Assembly (NCBI RefSeq): GCF_905171765.1
Contig: NC_053390.1
Span: 217,571,927 to 217,635,926 of the forward strand
Direction: 5' to 3'
DNA length: 64,000 nucleotides
From: Bufo bufo
Taxonomy: Eukaryota > Chordata > Amphibia > Anura > Bufonidae
Position numbers and translations under genes: made by a program. Shown here one piece after another: positions 11,047 to 22,059 of this stretch (its first letter is position 1; every line of letters begins with the position of its first letter). Under the pieces are notes generated by a model, which searched no databases, was not told where the DNA came from, and saw only the letters and a program-made list of their open reading frames with translations.

Positions 11047-11734
11047 TTAGGAAAAGACTTTCCTGATCTCCAAGGACAGGATCCGATGCCATCCTTAACC
11101 CTAAATATACCGTTCATGCATTTAGCCAGAGCCACTCATGCATTCGGGTGGGCTCACACACAGGTATTTTGCGGTAAGAATGCCAGCTCCAGATATTATC
11201 TTAAAGTCTATGAGAAATATAAAAACAGGTCACAAGAGTTTTTTTTCCTACTGGCATGTAAGGGAGGCAGATCAGCACGGTCACCGCTGCTGGATTGCAG
11301 GGTGGTCGTAACCATGGAAACGAGCAGTTTTTAATTTGATGTAAAAATGAATCCAGCCAGCAAAGGAAGCAATATGGACAATCACAGTACATTAGTAAGT
11401 GCCTTGTATTAACTTTCTCTACATGATAAATGCCATTTGTGCAAGTAAGACAAGAGAAGGGGATGTTTTCATAGTCTGGATTTTGACCACTGGATGTACT
11501 GTAAAGTTATGACACGATAGGATATATAACCTTGATATGTCGCAATTGATGAATGACTGATATTTATCTTGTTTATGTAATTGATATGAAAGTTTAGTAA
11601 AATGCTTTTAAAAAAAGAAGAGGTTGTCCTGCCATGTAACATTTGCTTTTGAAAACTGATTAGAAAGTCTGTGCATCTTTGTAATTTTTTTAATCGACAT
11701 ACGGTAAGTGTCCGCCAGATAATACAGACTGCCT

Positions 11735-12450
11735 TTAAAGGGGTTGTAAAAATCTGTCTTAAAAAAATAAAAACATAATATACTCACCCATTTCTCCAGC
11801 GATGTTGTCGGTGGCGCTGGTCTAGTACTCTGGCAATGGAATTACCTGCATAGAGCACATGACCGCTGCAGCTAACCACTGTTTACAGCTGTAGACCGTT
11901 GAGCGTAGTGATTGGCTGCATCGGTCATTTGTGGTCAGTGATGGTCAGTTCGCATTGTTCGCCAGCGAACACATGCGGGCTGCCATCTTGACTCACCCAT
12001 CCGGCGATGCACAGGTAAGGCCTTACCTGTGCTGGGAGCCGGTCTGAAATCAAATGCGGTCACCGGGAGCAGGCAGTTCTGGGAACAGCCCGATGAGGGC
12101 CCCCGGCGGCTGTTCTCGGAACTGCCTGCTCCTGGTGACCGCATTTGATTTCAGACCAGCTCCCGGCACAGGCACAGGTAAGGGGTTACCTGTGCATCGC
12201 CGGACGGGTGAGTCAAGATGGCAGCCCGCATGTGTTCGCTGGTGAACAATGCGAACTGACCATCACTGCTTGTGGTATCCAGGGATGTCGCCACTGATGT
12301 TTGTAGACAACCAGCGGCAGAGGTACCAGACCAGCTCCACCGCGACCATCACTGGAAAAATGGGGGAGTATATCATGTTTAATTATTTTGAGACATAAGA
12401 CATTGTAGGGGTTTTCTGAGATTTTCATTTATCTTGGATAACTCCCTTAA
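11735..12450. mobile_element. T2/Kolobok-like MITE with inner palindrome
   Basis: Termini TTAAAGGGGTTGTAAAAATC and GGATAACTCCCTTAA are TTAA-flanked. The centre (11937-12268) is a separate strong palindrome whose arms carry ATGGTCAGTTCGCATTG and its inverse. Mirror-image frames of 60-70 codons arise from the palindrome. Beyond it, 12451-13052 holds nothing I recognise. Confidence 0.65.
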
Positions 12451-13052
12451 CCAGGAGAACAAAAGGATCATGTGTGTTGAAATCCAATGATTGCCATAGA
12501 CCAGGTGACGCAAGCGGAGCAGGTCACCGCGCTGATAGTAGATCACTGCCAGACTCTTAGTAGATCACTCTTAGTAGATCACTCTTATCCCCCACAGGAA
12601 CAAAGGATTTGGCAAATTGAAATTCCACACTCTTGATCCTTTTTCCCGCTAACATCTGTTGTTGGAGGACTGCTGCGGACAAAATCTGTGGAATTATCCA
12701 CCTTTTTAATAGGTTTTGCCATTTTTAGTCTTGTACACTTTTTCTCTTTGCTCATTGTGAAAAATGTCCAACACATTTTGATTGTAGTCACAGTTTATAA
12801 CATTGTATTCCTATTATTGGCTAAAATCATAAAATGTATGCCATTTCTGATATTTTAATGTATGAAACAAGATGCACTGTTTGTTTTGTTCAAGCTAATA
12901 ATATTGACTTGAAGTAAATTAAGACGGAAAGTATGAAGTGCTGTCACATGCATACAGTGCGCTGCGTATATCAGGACAATAATAGAACATGTTGGCTTTT
13001 TTCCAGTGACTTATTATTAGACGGTAATTCAGTGAATGATCTGAGCTATGAC

Positions 13053-13785
13053 TTAAAGGGCTTCTGTCACCCCACAAAACTCTTTTTTTTTTTTTTGGAT
13101 AGTTAGATTCCTTATAGGGCGATATAGGAGAATATAATGCTCTTACTTACTTTCATGCGGCCGATTCTTTATAAAACGAAGTTTTATAATATGTAAATGA
13201 GGGCTCTACCAGCAAGTAGGGCGTCTACTTGCTGGTAGCCGCAGCAGAAATCCGCCCCCTCGCCGTGTTGATTGACAGGGCCAGCCGGGATCTCCTCCTC
13301 CGGCCGGCCCTGTCAGTAATTCAAAAATCGCGCGCCTCTGGTCATTCGGCGCAGGCGCTCTGAGATGAGGAGGCTCGTCTCCTCAGTGCGCCTGCGCCGA
13401 TGACATCACCCAAAGAGAAGACGTCATCGGCGCAGGCGCACTGAGGGAGTGCTGAGGAGACGAGCCTCCTCATCTCAGAGCGCCTGCGCCGAATGACCAG
13501 AGGCGCGCGATTTTTGAATTACTGACAGGGCCGGCCGGAAGAGGAGATCACGGCTGGCCCTGTCAATCAACACGGCGAGGGGGCGGATTGCTGCTGCGGC
13601 TACCAGCAAGTAGACGCCCTACTTGCTGGTAGAGCCCTCATTTACATATTATAAAACTTCGTTTTATAAAGAATCGGCCGCATGAAAGTAAGTAATACCA
13701 TTATATTCTCCTATATCGCCCTATAAGGAATCTAACTATCCAAAAAAAAAATAATGAGTTTTGTGGGGTGACAGAAACCCTTTAA
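13053..13785. mobile_element. T2/Kolobok-like hairpin MITE (733 bp)
   Basis: It starts TTAAAGGGCTTCTGTCACCC and ends with the inverse. The unit is one long near-perfect palindrome centred close to 13418, with a short GC-rich loop containing GATGACATCACCC. Arm identity appears very high, which implies a young copy. The following 13786-14140 holds nothing I recognise. Confidence 0.85.
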
Positions 13786-14140
13786 ACATCTTCTTTGTTC
13801 CAAGCAACATACCAAAAGTAGGTTACTACTGTGTGCATTCCTCTCAGTTTGCGCTGAAATACCCCCCCACTAGTTTACATATTTGAATGTTGAATGTCTC
13901 AAGCATATATCACAAAATACAATTTGGAATTTGTGCCAAGATGCCGTCCAGCGTGGCTTTCAGACTTTTCAGTTGCTTTGCGTCAACAATAAGAGCAGTT
14001 GGTGAGGTCTTGGGCCCGATTCATACGTAACCTTTTGCCAGCAGAATTTGTCACCAAAAGCTGCGCTAAATCTGCCTCCCATTTCAATGGAGGCTGCACT
14101 GCACTTTATGCGACCACAGTTTAATGCCACAACCAGAGTT

Positions 14141-14350
14141 TTAAAGGGAACCTGTCATCTGGATTTTGTGTATAGAGCTGAGGACATGGGTTGCTAGATG
14201 GCCGCTAGCACATCCGCAATACCCAGTCCCCATAGCTCTGTGTGCTTTTATTGTGTAAAAAAACCAATTTGATACATATGCTAATTAACCTGAGATGAGT
14301 CCTGTCCCTGACTCATCTCACGTACGTAGTAGTATCTGTCCTTTATACTT
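14141..14350 (+). mobile_element. Left part of a T2/Kolobok-like MITE
   Basis: It starts TTAAAGGGAACCTGTCATC, the same start as the MITE at 17413-18742. No matching right end follows, so the copy is truncated. Bases 14351-14610 show nothing recognisable. Confidence 0.5.
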
Positions 14351-14610
14351 TCTCTTCGTTTATGATCCATTACTGATTTTGGCTTCCAAAACTGCATCAG
14401 GAAACCTGACCATGGGGTCGTACCCTAAATCAATCTATGAAACATCCAAAGGCCTTATTCACACACATTATTGATGCAATCTCCATAACAATAAATAAAA
14501 TAGATTAATAAAATAAACACACAAGAGGACTAAGCTGCATTCATCATGGACTGGACAGCCTCAGATATACATACGTAATGAGCTCTGACTGCAATACAAC
14601 ACCATAGGAC

Positions 14611-14971
14611 TTAAAGGGGGTATCCAATGTGCCGGGCCCCACACAGGTATATACTTATACTTACCCTGCTCCCCGTTCCCTGCGCTGCACCTGGTCCCCG
14701 CACCGCCGCTGCTGCTTCTCCCTCTACACGGATGAAAACATCCGAATCCGGGAGGCGATGTTGTGGGGAAGAGCAGCCAATGGCTGGGGAGTCTTGTCCC
14801 CATCCCCACCTGCCATTGGCTGCTCCCCCCAACACCGGATGTTTTCATCCGTGTACAGGGAGAAGCAGCAGCGGCGGTGCGGGGACCAGGAGCAGCACGG
14901 GGAGCAGAGTAAATATATTACCTGTGAGGGGCCCGGGGGGGGCTGTTGGAGACATTGGATAACCCCTTTAA
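14611..14971. mobile_element. T2/Kolobok-like MITE, TATCCAAT family
   Basis: Termini TTAAAGGGGGTATCCAATG and CATTGGATAACCCCTTTAA are inverted. The GC-rich arms contain GCTGCTTCTCCCT, GGATGAAAACATCCG and their inverses. Related copies lie at 16664-17088, 32840-33171 and 50157-50399. Confidence 0.8.
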
Positions 14972-16663
14972 TCCAGTCTATTATCTATAGGCATACAGTG
15001 GCACGCTTTTTTTTAAGACCAGCGTTTTGCACTGGATCCACCACAGTTATGTAGAGACGCCAGGCTCTACATAACTTCTGCGAATCCAGCACCGCTTCTA
15101 AATGTTAGACAGCTTCCTTGCTGTCTTACATTTAGACCTTTTTCTACTACGCCTAAAACAGACATAGAAAATAGTAAACGAGATGGGCCTGCCGGACCGT
15201 TCCCTTCCTCGCCCACTCCACGCCCACTTTTGTAGACTGGGCGTGAGCAGGGAAAAGGACATTTGTGCCGCAATCTGCATCAGAAATATGCCTAATTTAG
15301 GCATATTTCTGTTTAATAAATGACCCCCCTTAGTGACATAAATAATGTTCTAAAACACCTACCTGAGAAAGACTGGGATCACCCCTTGTTTTTACTGAAG
15401 CTGACCATTCATGTAATAAGAGAATACTATTGTTCTTGCTCGGTATCTCTTCTGGGAAGCAGAGAAGACATTGCGGCTTCAGAAAAGGGCCACTCACCAC
15501 ACCAGGGATTCTCTCTGCACACAAAGAGCAAAGATAGAAGCAAGACTGAGCATGTGCGTCCATGTGAGGTGGACACAGAAAGACTGTTCAATAGAAACAG
15601 CAGGTGGAGTTATTCTAACATTATTCATTGAGTATCTAGGGGTAGAAACATGTTTGTTAATAAGTGGAAATACAAGAAATGTTTAGAATTATAGGCTGGA
15701 TTTATTTATAACCAATATTTTTTGTGGAACAACCCCTTTAATCCCTTTCCAACATCCGCCATATAAGATGGTGCCCACTCAGGTGCTACCATAGAAGCCG
15801 AGTTCCTGGTATTTTGCACAGCAGACATTTAGTGGCAGAGTCTGTGATTGGAGATAACACTGATTACGGACTTTTAGCCCCTCAGATACAGTGGTGAATT
15901 GTGACCACAGTCTTTGAGTGATCAACTACCAGGAGTGGTGTGCTCCTGGCAACCAAATGTCTCCTCCATGGTGAGATCTCGGGAGCCATCTGATTGCTAT
16001 AGCAGCTTTGGGGCTTCTAAAGGCTCCAAGGCCTGCCATAGCAAAGTTTCTATCTAGCCCTGCCTGGGAAGGTAATGATTCTCCCATACTGGAATGGTAA
16101 ATCATTGTAGTCTACGGGAGAAGCAATCAGACAGTTGCATGTTAAAGTCCCTTAGAGGGACGATATATAAGTGTAAACATGAGTTTTAAAAAAAATAAAA
16201 AAACAGGAGAAGACTTGGGTATATACGTATATCAAGATCATATACCAGTGAACACCAAAGTTTCAAATTCTGGCATACGTGCTGTTTTGCACCAAACTTT
16301 ATGACTTTCTGCCGTTTAACACTACTCTTACCACTTTTGAAAAGTGGGTGGAAAAGTGGGTATAGTTAGGTATGTTAATTAGTTTGACTCCAGATTTATC
16401 ACTGCAGCGTTTCTTAAAAGTCACAAATTATATTTAAAGATTTGCCAAATTCATCAAACCACGTGTGACTTTTGATAAATTTGGCACTGCTTTCGCCAAC
16501 ACAGACTCAAAGCAAAACTGACTTCATAAGCTTCCGTCATAATACATACCCCCTAAAGCCTTTCCTATATATCTGTTTATGAGCCGTTCCTGGCTTTGAT
16601 TTCAAAAACTACTTTGAAAAACCTGAATGTGTATACCTAACTTTATTTTCTACATAACCAACC
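14972..16663. other. Intergenic stretch without recognised gene
   Basis: I see only small items. A 29-bp palindrome lies at 15282-15310 (arms AGAAATATGCCTAA around one base). An isolated MITE terminus, CAACCCCTTTAA, ends at 15741 without a clear left partner. The rest is ordinary AT-leaning sequence with no splice-flanked conserved frame. Confidence 0.5.
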
Positions 16664-17088
16664 TTAAAAGGGTTACCCAAATCCTAAAAGATCCCCTCCA
16701 ACGCCCGGGCCCCTCGTATACAGTATACTTAGCGGCAGTATACTTAGCGGCTCACCAGCCTCTTTGTCTCTCCGGATGGGTATGGCCCCCGCTGCATCTC
16801 CCCGTCGCACGGGTCAAATCATCCAGAGATGTGGAGGAGCAGCCAATAGCAGGCAGTGACAGTGACAATCCTCCTTGAGGCTGAGCACCGTCGCGGCCTA
16901 CTACTGGCTGCTCCCCCCCCCCCCCCCCCCCCCGTCGCTGGATGTTTTGATTCACGCGACGGCGAGATGCAGCGGCAGCCGTGCAGGGATCCAGAGCGAC
17001 GCAAGTGCCGAGTAGCAGGTAAGTATAATGTATACGAGGGGCACGGGCATTGGTGGGAGATCTTTTAGAATTTGGATAACCCCTTTAC
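16664..17088. mobile_element. T2/Kolobok-like MITE with poly-C tract
   Basis: The left end TTAAAAGGGTTACCCAAAT and right end TTGGATAACCCCTTTA are degenerate inverted termini. The arms share GAGATGCAGCGG-type blocks. An uninterrupted C run of about 20 bases lies near 16913-16933. Confidence 0.65.
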
Positions 17089-17094
17089 CCGTAA

Positions 17095-17412
17095 AGGCTG
17101 TATTACATTGGCCGACAATTAAGGCAACCAGACAATTTAAAGGTCATTGCTGCTTGTTCATCGGAGGAATGCATTGTTGATGTGGACACTGAAATCATAG
17201 TTTCTGGGAAGCAGATTGTGCTGTATAAACAGGGATCTACTGTCCAAAAACAATGGATCTGTATGAGGGACAAGCAATTGTTTTGCTCCATACAATGGAT
17301 GAAATTGCTGCTTGTATATGCAGCTCTCACCTCCTCTGATAAGCAGGCAATTATGGGGAACAAAGATTCATTCCCAATTACTGTCTGCTTGGTTTGTCCA
17401 TGTAAAAGGGCC
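17095..17412. mobile_element. AGGCTGTATTAC hairpin (Harbinger-like)
   Basis: The left end AGGCTGTATTACATTGGCC and right end CCATGTAAAAGGGCC are inverted, with TAA on the left and TTA on the right. Interior blocks such as CAGGGATCTACTGTCC and TTGTCCCTCATACAGATCC-like text also pair. The right-hand TTA is shared with the TTAA start of the next element. Confidence 0.6.
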
Positions 17413-17506
17413 TTAAAGGGAACCTGTCATCAACTTTATGGAGCTCTCACTGAGGGGAACATAAAGCAGTGGCAGAGATACTGATTTCAGAAGTGTGTCA
17501 TTCATG

Positions 17507-18343
17507 AAGGAGCGGACTGGGAACTTAAAGTGGCCCTGAAAAAAACCCTACAAGTGGCCCCACATTGTAGGTGAGTCCAAACTGACAGAAGGTGAGGCTA
17601 CATAAGTAGGCGGAGATAATAATAGCCCCAAGTAGGCATGGACAACCGAAGTATGCGGGGCCAGCAATACCGTAGTGCAGCACAAAATACTTTCCCAGCA
17701 GAACCAAATACAACAGTGCAGCATACAATACAGCCCTATCATCATACTGAGGACAGTGATACAGTTAAAGGGGTTTTCTCATATGAGACAATGGGGCATA
17801 TCTCTAGGATATGCCCCCATTGTCTGATAGGTGCAGGTCCCACCACTGAGACCCACACCTATATCGAGAATGGAGCAGCAATCCAGTCCAGCCACCACCA
17901 AGCACTCTCCCTATAGAAGTGAACGGGAGCGCACCGCCCATGACCAACCACTTCTCCCATTTACTTCTAGGGGCCCGACGGAAGTAGCCGAGCTAGCTAT
18001 TTTCGGTGGCCCCACAGAAATAAATGGAGGGCGACTGCATATGTGCAGTGCTCCCTCCACCACTTTTGGGGTTCAGTTTAGGATATAGATGAGCGTCCCA
18101 GCGGTGGGACCCGCACCTTTCAGACAATGGTCGCATATCCTAGTGATATGCCCCCATTGTCTCAGATGATACAACCCCTTTAAGTTCAGGAGGACACCTG
18201 CGACCTGCTCCTACATTATTTTTTGCTGAGAGTATTAGGTCATAATGTACCTGGCCAGCGGCCATGAGGAGGGCTCAGGCGTCCCCCTGGGCATCGACCC
18301 ACCGGGAAATTTCCCTGTAGGGTCTATGGTCAATCCACCCCTA
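17507..18343 (+). mobile_element. hAT-like element inside a MITE
   Basis: It starts AAGGAGCGGACTGGGAACTT and ends GGTCAATCCACCCCTA. The flanking 8-mers CATTCATG (17499-17506) and CATTCGTG (18344-18351) match at seven of eight positions, the duplication length of hAT. Removing it restores the pairing of the outer MITE. It is itself split at 17765-18183. Confidence 0.75.
17765..18183. mobile_element. Inner T2/Kolobok-like MITE
   Basis: Termini TTAAAGGGGTTTTCTCAT and ATGATACAACCCCTTTAA flank a hairpin built on GATATGCCCCCATTGTC and its inverse. The host hAT-like text continues across it with one TTAA. The same family is at 33390-33752. Confidence 0.8.
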
Positions 18344-18944
18344 CATTCGTGAGCTAAAAGTAAGTGGTTGCCAAGAACCAGCATCACAATCATTGCAGCC
18401 CAGGCCTGGAAGAGTCACAGCTACCTGAAAAGAATCACGATTATTCATGAGATCTCACTCTACCTACCCACCTTGTGATCATTGACACTTTTGACCTTCA
18501 TTTTTTCCCTAGGAGATGAACAGCAGCTGGGCGGGGAGAGCAGGATATGATGAATAACCATGACTCTTCTCAGGCAGCCATGACTATTTTCCAGGCCTGG
18601 GCTGCAATGATTATGATGCTGGTTTTTAGGAACCAGGTACTTTTAGCTCACAAATGACACACCGCTGAAGTCAGCACGTCTGTCACTAGCATATTCTGTC
18701 CTCAGTAAGGTCAGCATAAAGTTGATGACAGTTTCCTTTTAAAAGGGATCTAAACCTGCTAAAACCATGAATGTGCAGCAGTGCTTCTCAAAGCACATAC
18801 ACCTTTGGTTTGTATTGGCTCTGCCTGGCTTTTCCAATAAACAGAGTATGGATCACATATACTAGATATATACTATATCTATAGATCTGTGCTTTGAGAA
18901 GCTCTGCTGCACCATCGTGGTTACACCAAAGGTTTAGGTAATTT

Positions 18945-19191
18945 TTAAAGGGCATCTGTCAGCAGATTTGTACCCATGAAGCTGGCTGACCTGTTACATG
19001 TGCACTTGGCAGCTGAAGGCATCTGTGTTGGTCTCATGTTCATATGTGCCTGCATTGCTGAGAAAAGTGATGTTTTAATATATGCAAATGAGACTCTAGG
19101 AGCAACGGGGGCGTTGCCATTATACCTAGAGGCTCTGCTCTCTCTGTAACTGCTGCACCCTCTGTAGTTTGATTGACAGGACAAGACAGTG
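18945..19191 (+). mobile_element. Left part of a T2/Kolobok-like MITE
   Basis: It starts TTAAAGGGCATCTGTCAGCAG. No inverse end was found downstream, so it is truncated at or before the hairpin at 19195. The 18743-18944 stretch before it is an imperfect hairpin with TTCTCAAAGCAC and its inverse. Confidence 0.55.
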
Positions 19192-19194
19192 TAA

Positions 19195-19562
19195 GGGCTC
19201 ATTCACACAACCGTGGTTTGGTTCCGCATCCGTGTTTTGCATCCGTGTTTTGCGGATGCGGAACCAAACCACGTTCCGCAATTTTGCGGAACGGGTGTGG
19301 ACCCATTAATTTCAATGGGGCCGCAAAAGATAAGGACAGCACAATGTGTGCTGTCCGCATCCGTTGTTCCGTTCCGCGGCTCTGCGGAAAAGATAGAGCT
19401 TGTCCTATTCTTGTCTCCAATCGAGGACAAGAAAAAGCATTTTCTTTTATGGTTGTGGCCATGTGCGGTCCGCAAATTGCGTAACACACACAACCATTAT
19501 CCGTGTTTTGAAGATCCACAATTTGCAGATCCACAAAGCACTCCGGCCGCCTGAATGGGCCC
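19195..19562. mobile_element. GGGCTCATTCACAC hairpin with TAA duplication
   Basis: It starts GGGCTCATTCACACAACCG and ends GAATGGGCCC, with TAA directly repeated on both sides (19192-19194, 19563-19565). The interior is rich in TTTGCGGAACGG-type and CATTAATTTCAATGGGG blocks shared with other Harbinger-like hairpins here. Confidence 0.75.
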
Positions 19563-19565
19563 TAA

Positions 19566-19832
19566 GTGTGTGAGGATCTTTTACACAAATTTGGCCAGAG
19601 GGGAGAAAATCGAGTCGGCGGAAGCTATGACAGGTCTGCCAGATGGATTTTAGAGAGTTATTTGTATTTTTTGGAAGTACATAAAACACTGGGGTGACCG
19701 GGTGGGGGCTATTTAGGTATGTGTAGTTTTTTTTGTCTATGGTACCATTTTGTAGATATGTGTCAAGGAAGGAAATAAGTTTAGTTTTAATCTGTGGTGT
19801 AGGGTCACGGAGTAATTGTTGATCTGTACTAG
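19566..19832 (-). pseudogene. Penelope-like reverse transcriptase fragment, downstream half
   Basis: The minus-strand translation contains DQQLLRDPTPQIKTK, then YLNSPHPVTPVFYVLPK, the arrangement of the palm-region entry of Penelope-like elements (a proline-rich stretch before the YxLPKxHK-type motif). The motif here is altered (LPKNTNN). It joins in frame with the fragment at 20931-21034 once the solo LTR between them is removed. Truncated and inactive. Confidence 0.7.
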
Positions 19833-20926
19833 TGTAACACCCCAGTGTTGTGTTACTAAACTCTTTTACCCCGCTACAATATGTTAAGAGCATTAACATT
19901 GTCATCTGATGTAATTTTACCTTAAATCCTCACAAATGTGCATTCTAAACCTTGTCAAATGTTTAATTGTTGTAATTTCCATGTTCACCAGCAGGTTGAA
20001 GCAATGTTCTGGCAAGGACTTAAGTTCGGTTTAGTGTTCCTAGGCTGGAATAGTTCATTTCAGTTTAGCTCCCCCCTCTGTGAGCAAAGTGGGTTGCTCC
20101 CACATCCTGCCTCATGGGTGGAGAAGGAAGTTAGAGTGAGTGTGCCAGCCACCCCTGCTAGGGGAAGGCTGTGCGTGTAGGAGCTCCCAGATATGGGGAA
20201 TCAAGCCAGGATCTTGTCTTGGCTGAGACATTGATCCCCATCCCGAGCCCTGCAGCCTCGGCTGGAAGAAGCAAGCAGACAAACTTCAGAGTTCCAGGAA
20301 GAAAGCATACCCTGTGAAGCTAACTGTGAGTCAAAGTCCAGAGACCCAGGAGAAGCCATATTCCTCCCTAGCTAGTCAGTCCCCAGAAAGCAGAAGATAG
20401 AGAGTGCAGAAGCCAAATTCCTGCCAAGGTTTAGAGCTAACAAGCAGACGTCTTTTCCTGCAAGCTCCAGGTACATGAGAGAGCAGAAGATAAATTCCTG
20501 CCAACCATTGCCAATATCTGCTGGGACCTAAGACTAAAGCTGTATCTTGCTTGGATGAAAGTTGCCATCAGTAAAGACAAGTTTGAACTTTACCAAGGGT
20601 CTGGATCTCAATTCCTGCTGCAAATTCCTCTATTACTCCTGCTAGCACCACACTCAATTTATTGCAAGTGAGCCAGGATCCAGGAGTCCAGTCGTACCCA
20701 GGTAGCAGACACCGTTGACACAATTACTACTACCATACAGAGACATTACACCACTCTGGCATTCCTAACCTGGGGCGTGAGTTATAACACCTTGGAGGGC
20801 CCTGTGACAGTACCCTGCGCACGCTGCAATTGGCGTCACGAGCAAACTATGGACTATTATACCCATATCCTGACCCACTGCATAATTTGGCGTTGTGTAA
20901 CCGTACCCCAATCCTGCTCTATTGCA
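19833..20926 (+). mobile_element. Solo LTR, TGTAACACC family (1094 bp)
   Basis: It starts TGTAACACCCCAG and ends ATTGCA, flanked by the 4-bp duplication CTAG (19829-19832, 20927-20930). The Penelope coding frame continues across the gap, which confirms the borders. A diverged second copy starts at 60364. No internal retroelement genes are attached. The exact family is not assigned. The orientation given follows the reading with TGTAACACC first. Confidence 0.7.
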
Positions 20927-20930
20927 CTAG

Positions 20931-21034
20931 TGTCCCGGAGTTGACGATAGAGTTCATCATTGTACTTTGTGGTGTCCATGACTACAATGGCACCCGCTTT
21001 GTCCGCTGGCTTGATGGTAGTGTCCTGGTTTCTC
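20931..21034 (-). pseudogene. Penelope-like reverse transcriptase fragment, upstream half
   Basis: The minus strand reads IKPADKAGAIVVMDTTKY followed by NDELYRQLRDTS, the conserved N-terminal RT block (KPADKGG-like) of Penelope-like elements. It runs directly into the fragment ending at 19832 once the LTR is removed. Its other side is cut by the TTAA-bounded element that starts at 21035. Confidence 0.75.
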
Positions 21035-21582
21035 TTAACCTCTTAAGGACACATGACGTACCGGTACGTCATGATGTCCTGGTACTTAAGGACACATGAC
21101 GTACCGGTACGTCATGTGTTGTTCCGATCACTGCCGCCCGGCCGGCAGTGATCGGAACCCGGTGCCTGCTCAAATCATTGAGCAGGCACCTAGGCTAAAT
21201 GCGCGGGGGGGTCCCGTGACCCCCCCATGTCGGCGATCGCGGCAAACCGCAGGTCAATTCAGACCTGCGGTTTGCTGCGATTTCTGCAGTTTCTGGTCTC
21301 CGCGGTCCCTGACCGCGGAGATCAGAAACTTTAGTATTCCTAAAATAGATCTGTATACCTCCCCCTGCACCCCCGAGCGATTTTAGCCCGGTGGGAGGTG
21401 CAGGGGGAGGGTTGCGGGCGGTGCGGGCGCTGCGGGAGGCGGGCGGTGCGGCAGGCGGGATCGCGATCCCCCGCCCGCCTCCCCTTGAAAATTCATTGGT
21501 GTTCAGTGGGTATACCAGGGTGCCAGCACATTGCTGGCACCCTGGTATAAACGGCTGACATCTGCGATGCGATGTCAGCCGT

Positions 21583-21634
21583 TTAACCCTTTCCATACAG
21601 CGGTCCGTACGGACCGCTGTATGGAAAAGGTTAA
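21583..21634. repeat. 52-bp palindrome, TTAACCCTTT...AAAGGTTAA
   Basis: Two 26-base arms match as inverted copies with one mismatch and no spacer, centred between 21608 and 21609. Both ends are TTAA. It lies inside the large TTAA-bounded element and looks like two element tips joined head to head. Confidence 0.85.
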
Positions 21635-22059
21635 CAGCGCAGGGAGCTCCCTCCCTCTCCCATCGGGGGGCTGCTGTGCCTTTGCAGCCCCCCGATGGAG
21701 AGGGAGAGAGCCCCCAGACAGCCCCCCGAGAGATCCCCTCCTTACCCTTCCCCGTCTGCGAAGTTCTGAGCAGACGGGGAAGGTTCCCATGGCAACAGGA
21801 CGCCTCTCAGGCGTCCTGCTGTCCATGGTGCTGAACAGATCTATGCTGAAAGCATAGATCTGTTCAGTGTAAGTAAAATACAGTACAGAACAATATATAT
21901 TGTACTGCACTGTATTATACAGACATCAGACCCACTGGATCTTCAAGAACCAAGTGGGTCTGGGTCAAAAAAAAGTGAATAAAAGTGAAAAAAAAGTAAA
22001 AATCAAAAAACACATTTATCACTGATAAAAAATGAAAAAAATAAAATTCCCTACACATG

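Larger units (their letters stand above)
17413..18742. mobile_element. Outer T2/Kolobok-like MITE of a three-level nest
   Basis: Its ends, TTAAAGGGAACCTGTCATCAAC and GTTGATGACAGTTTCCTTTTAA, and its arms (17413-17506 and 18352-18742) match as inverted repeats once the hAT-like insert at 17507-18343 is removed. The arm pair also shares GTGTGTCATTCATGAGCTAAAAG. Confidence 0.8.
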
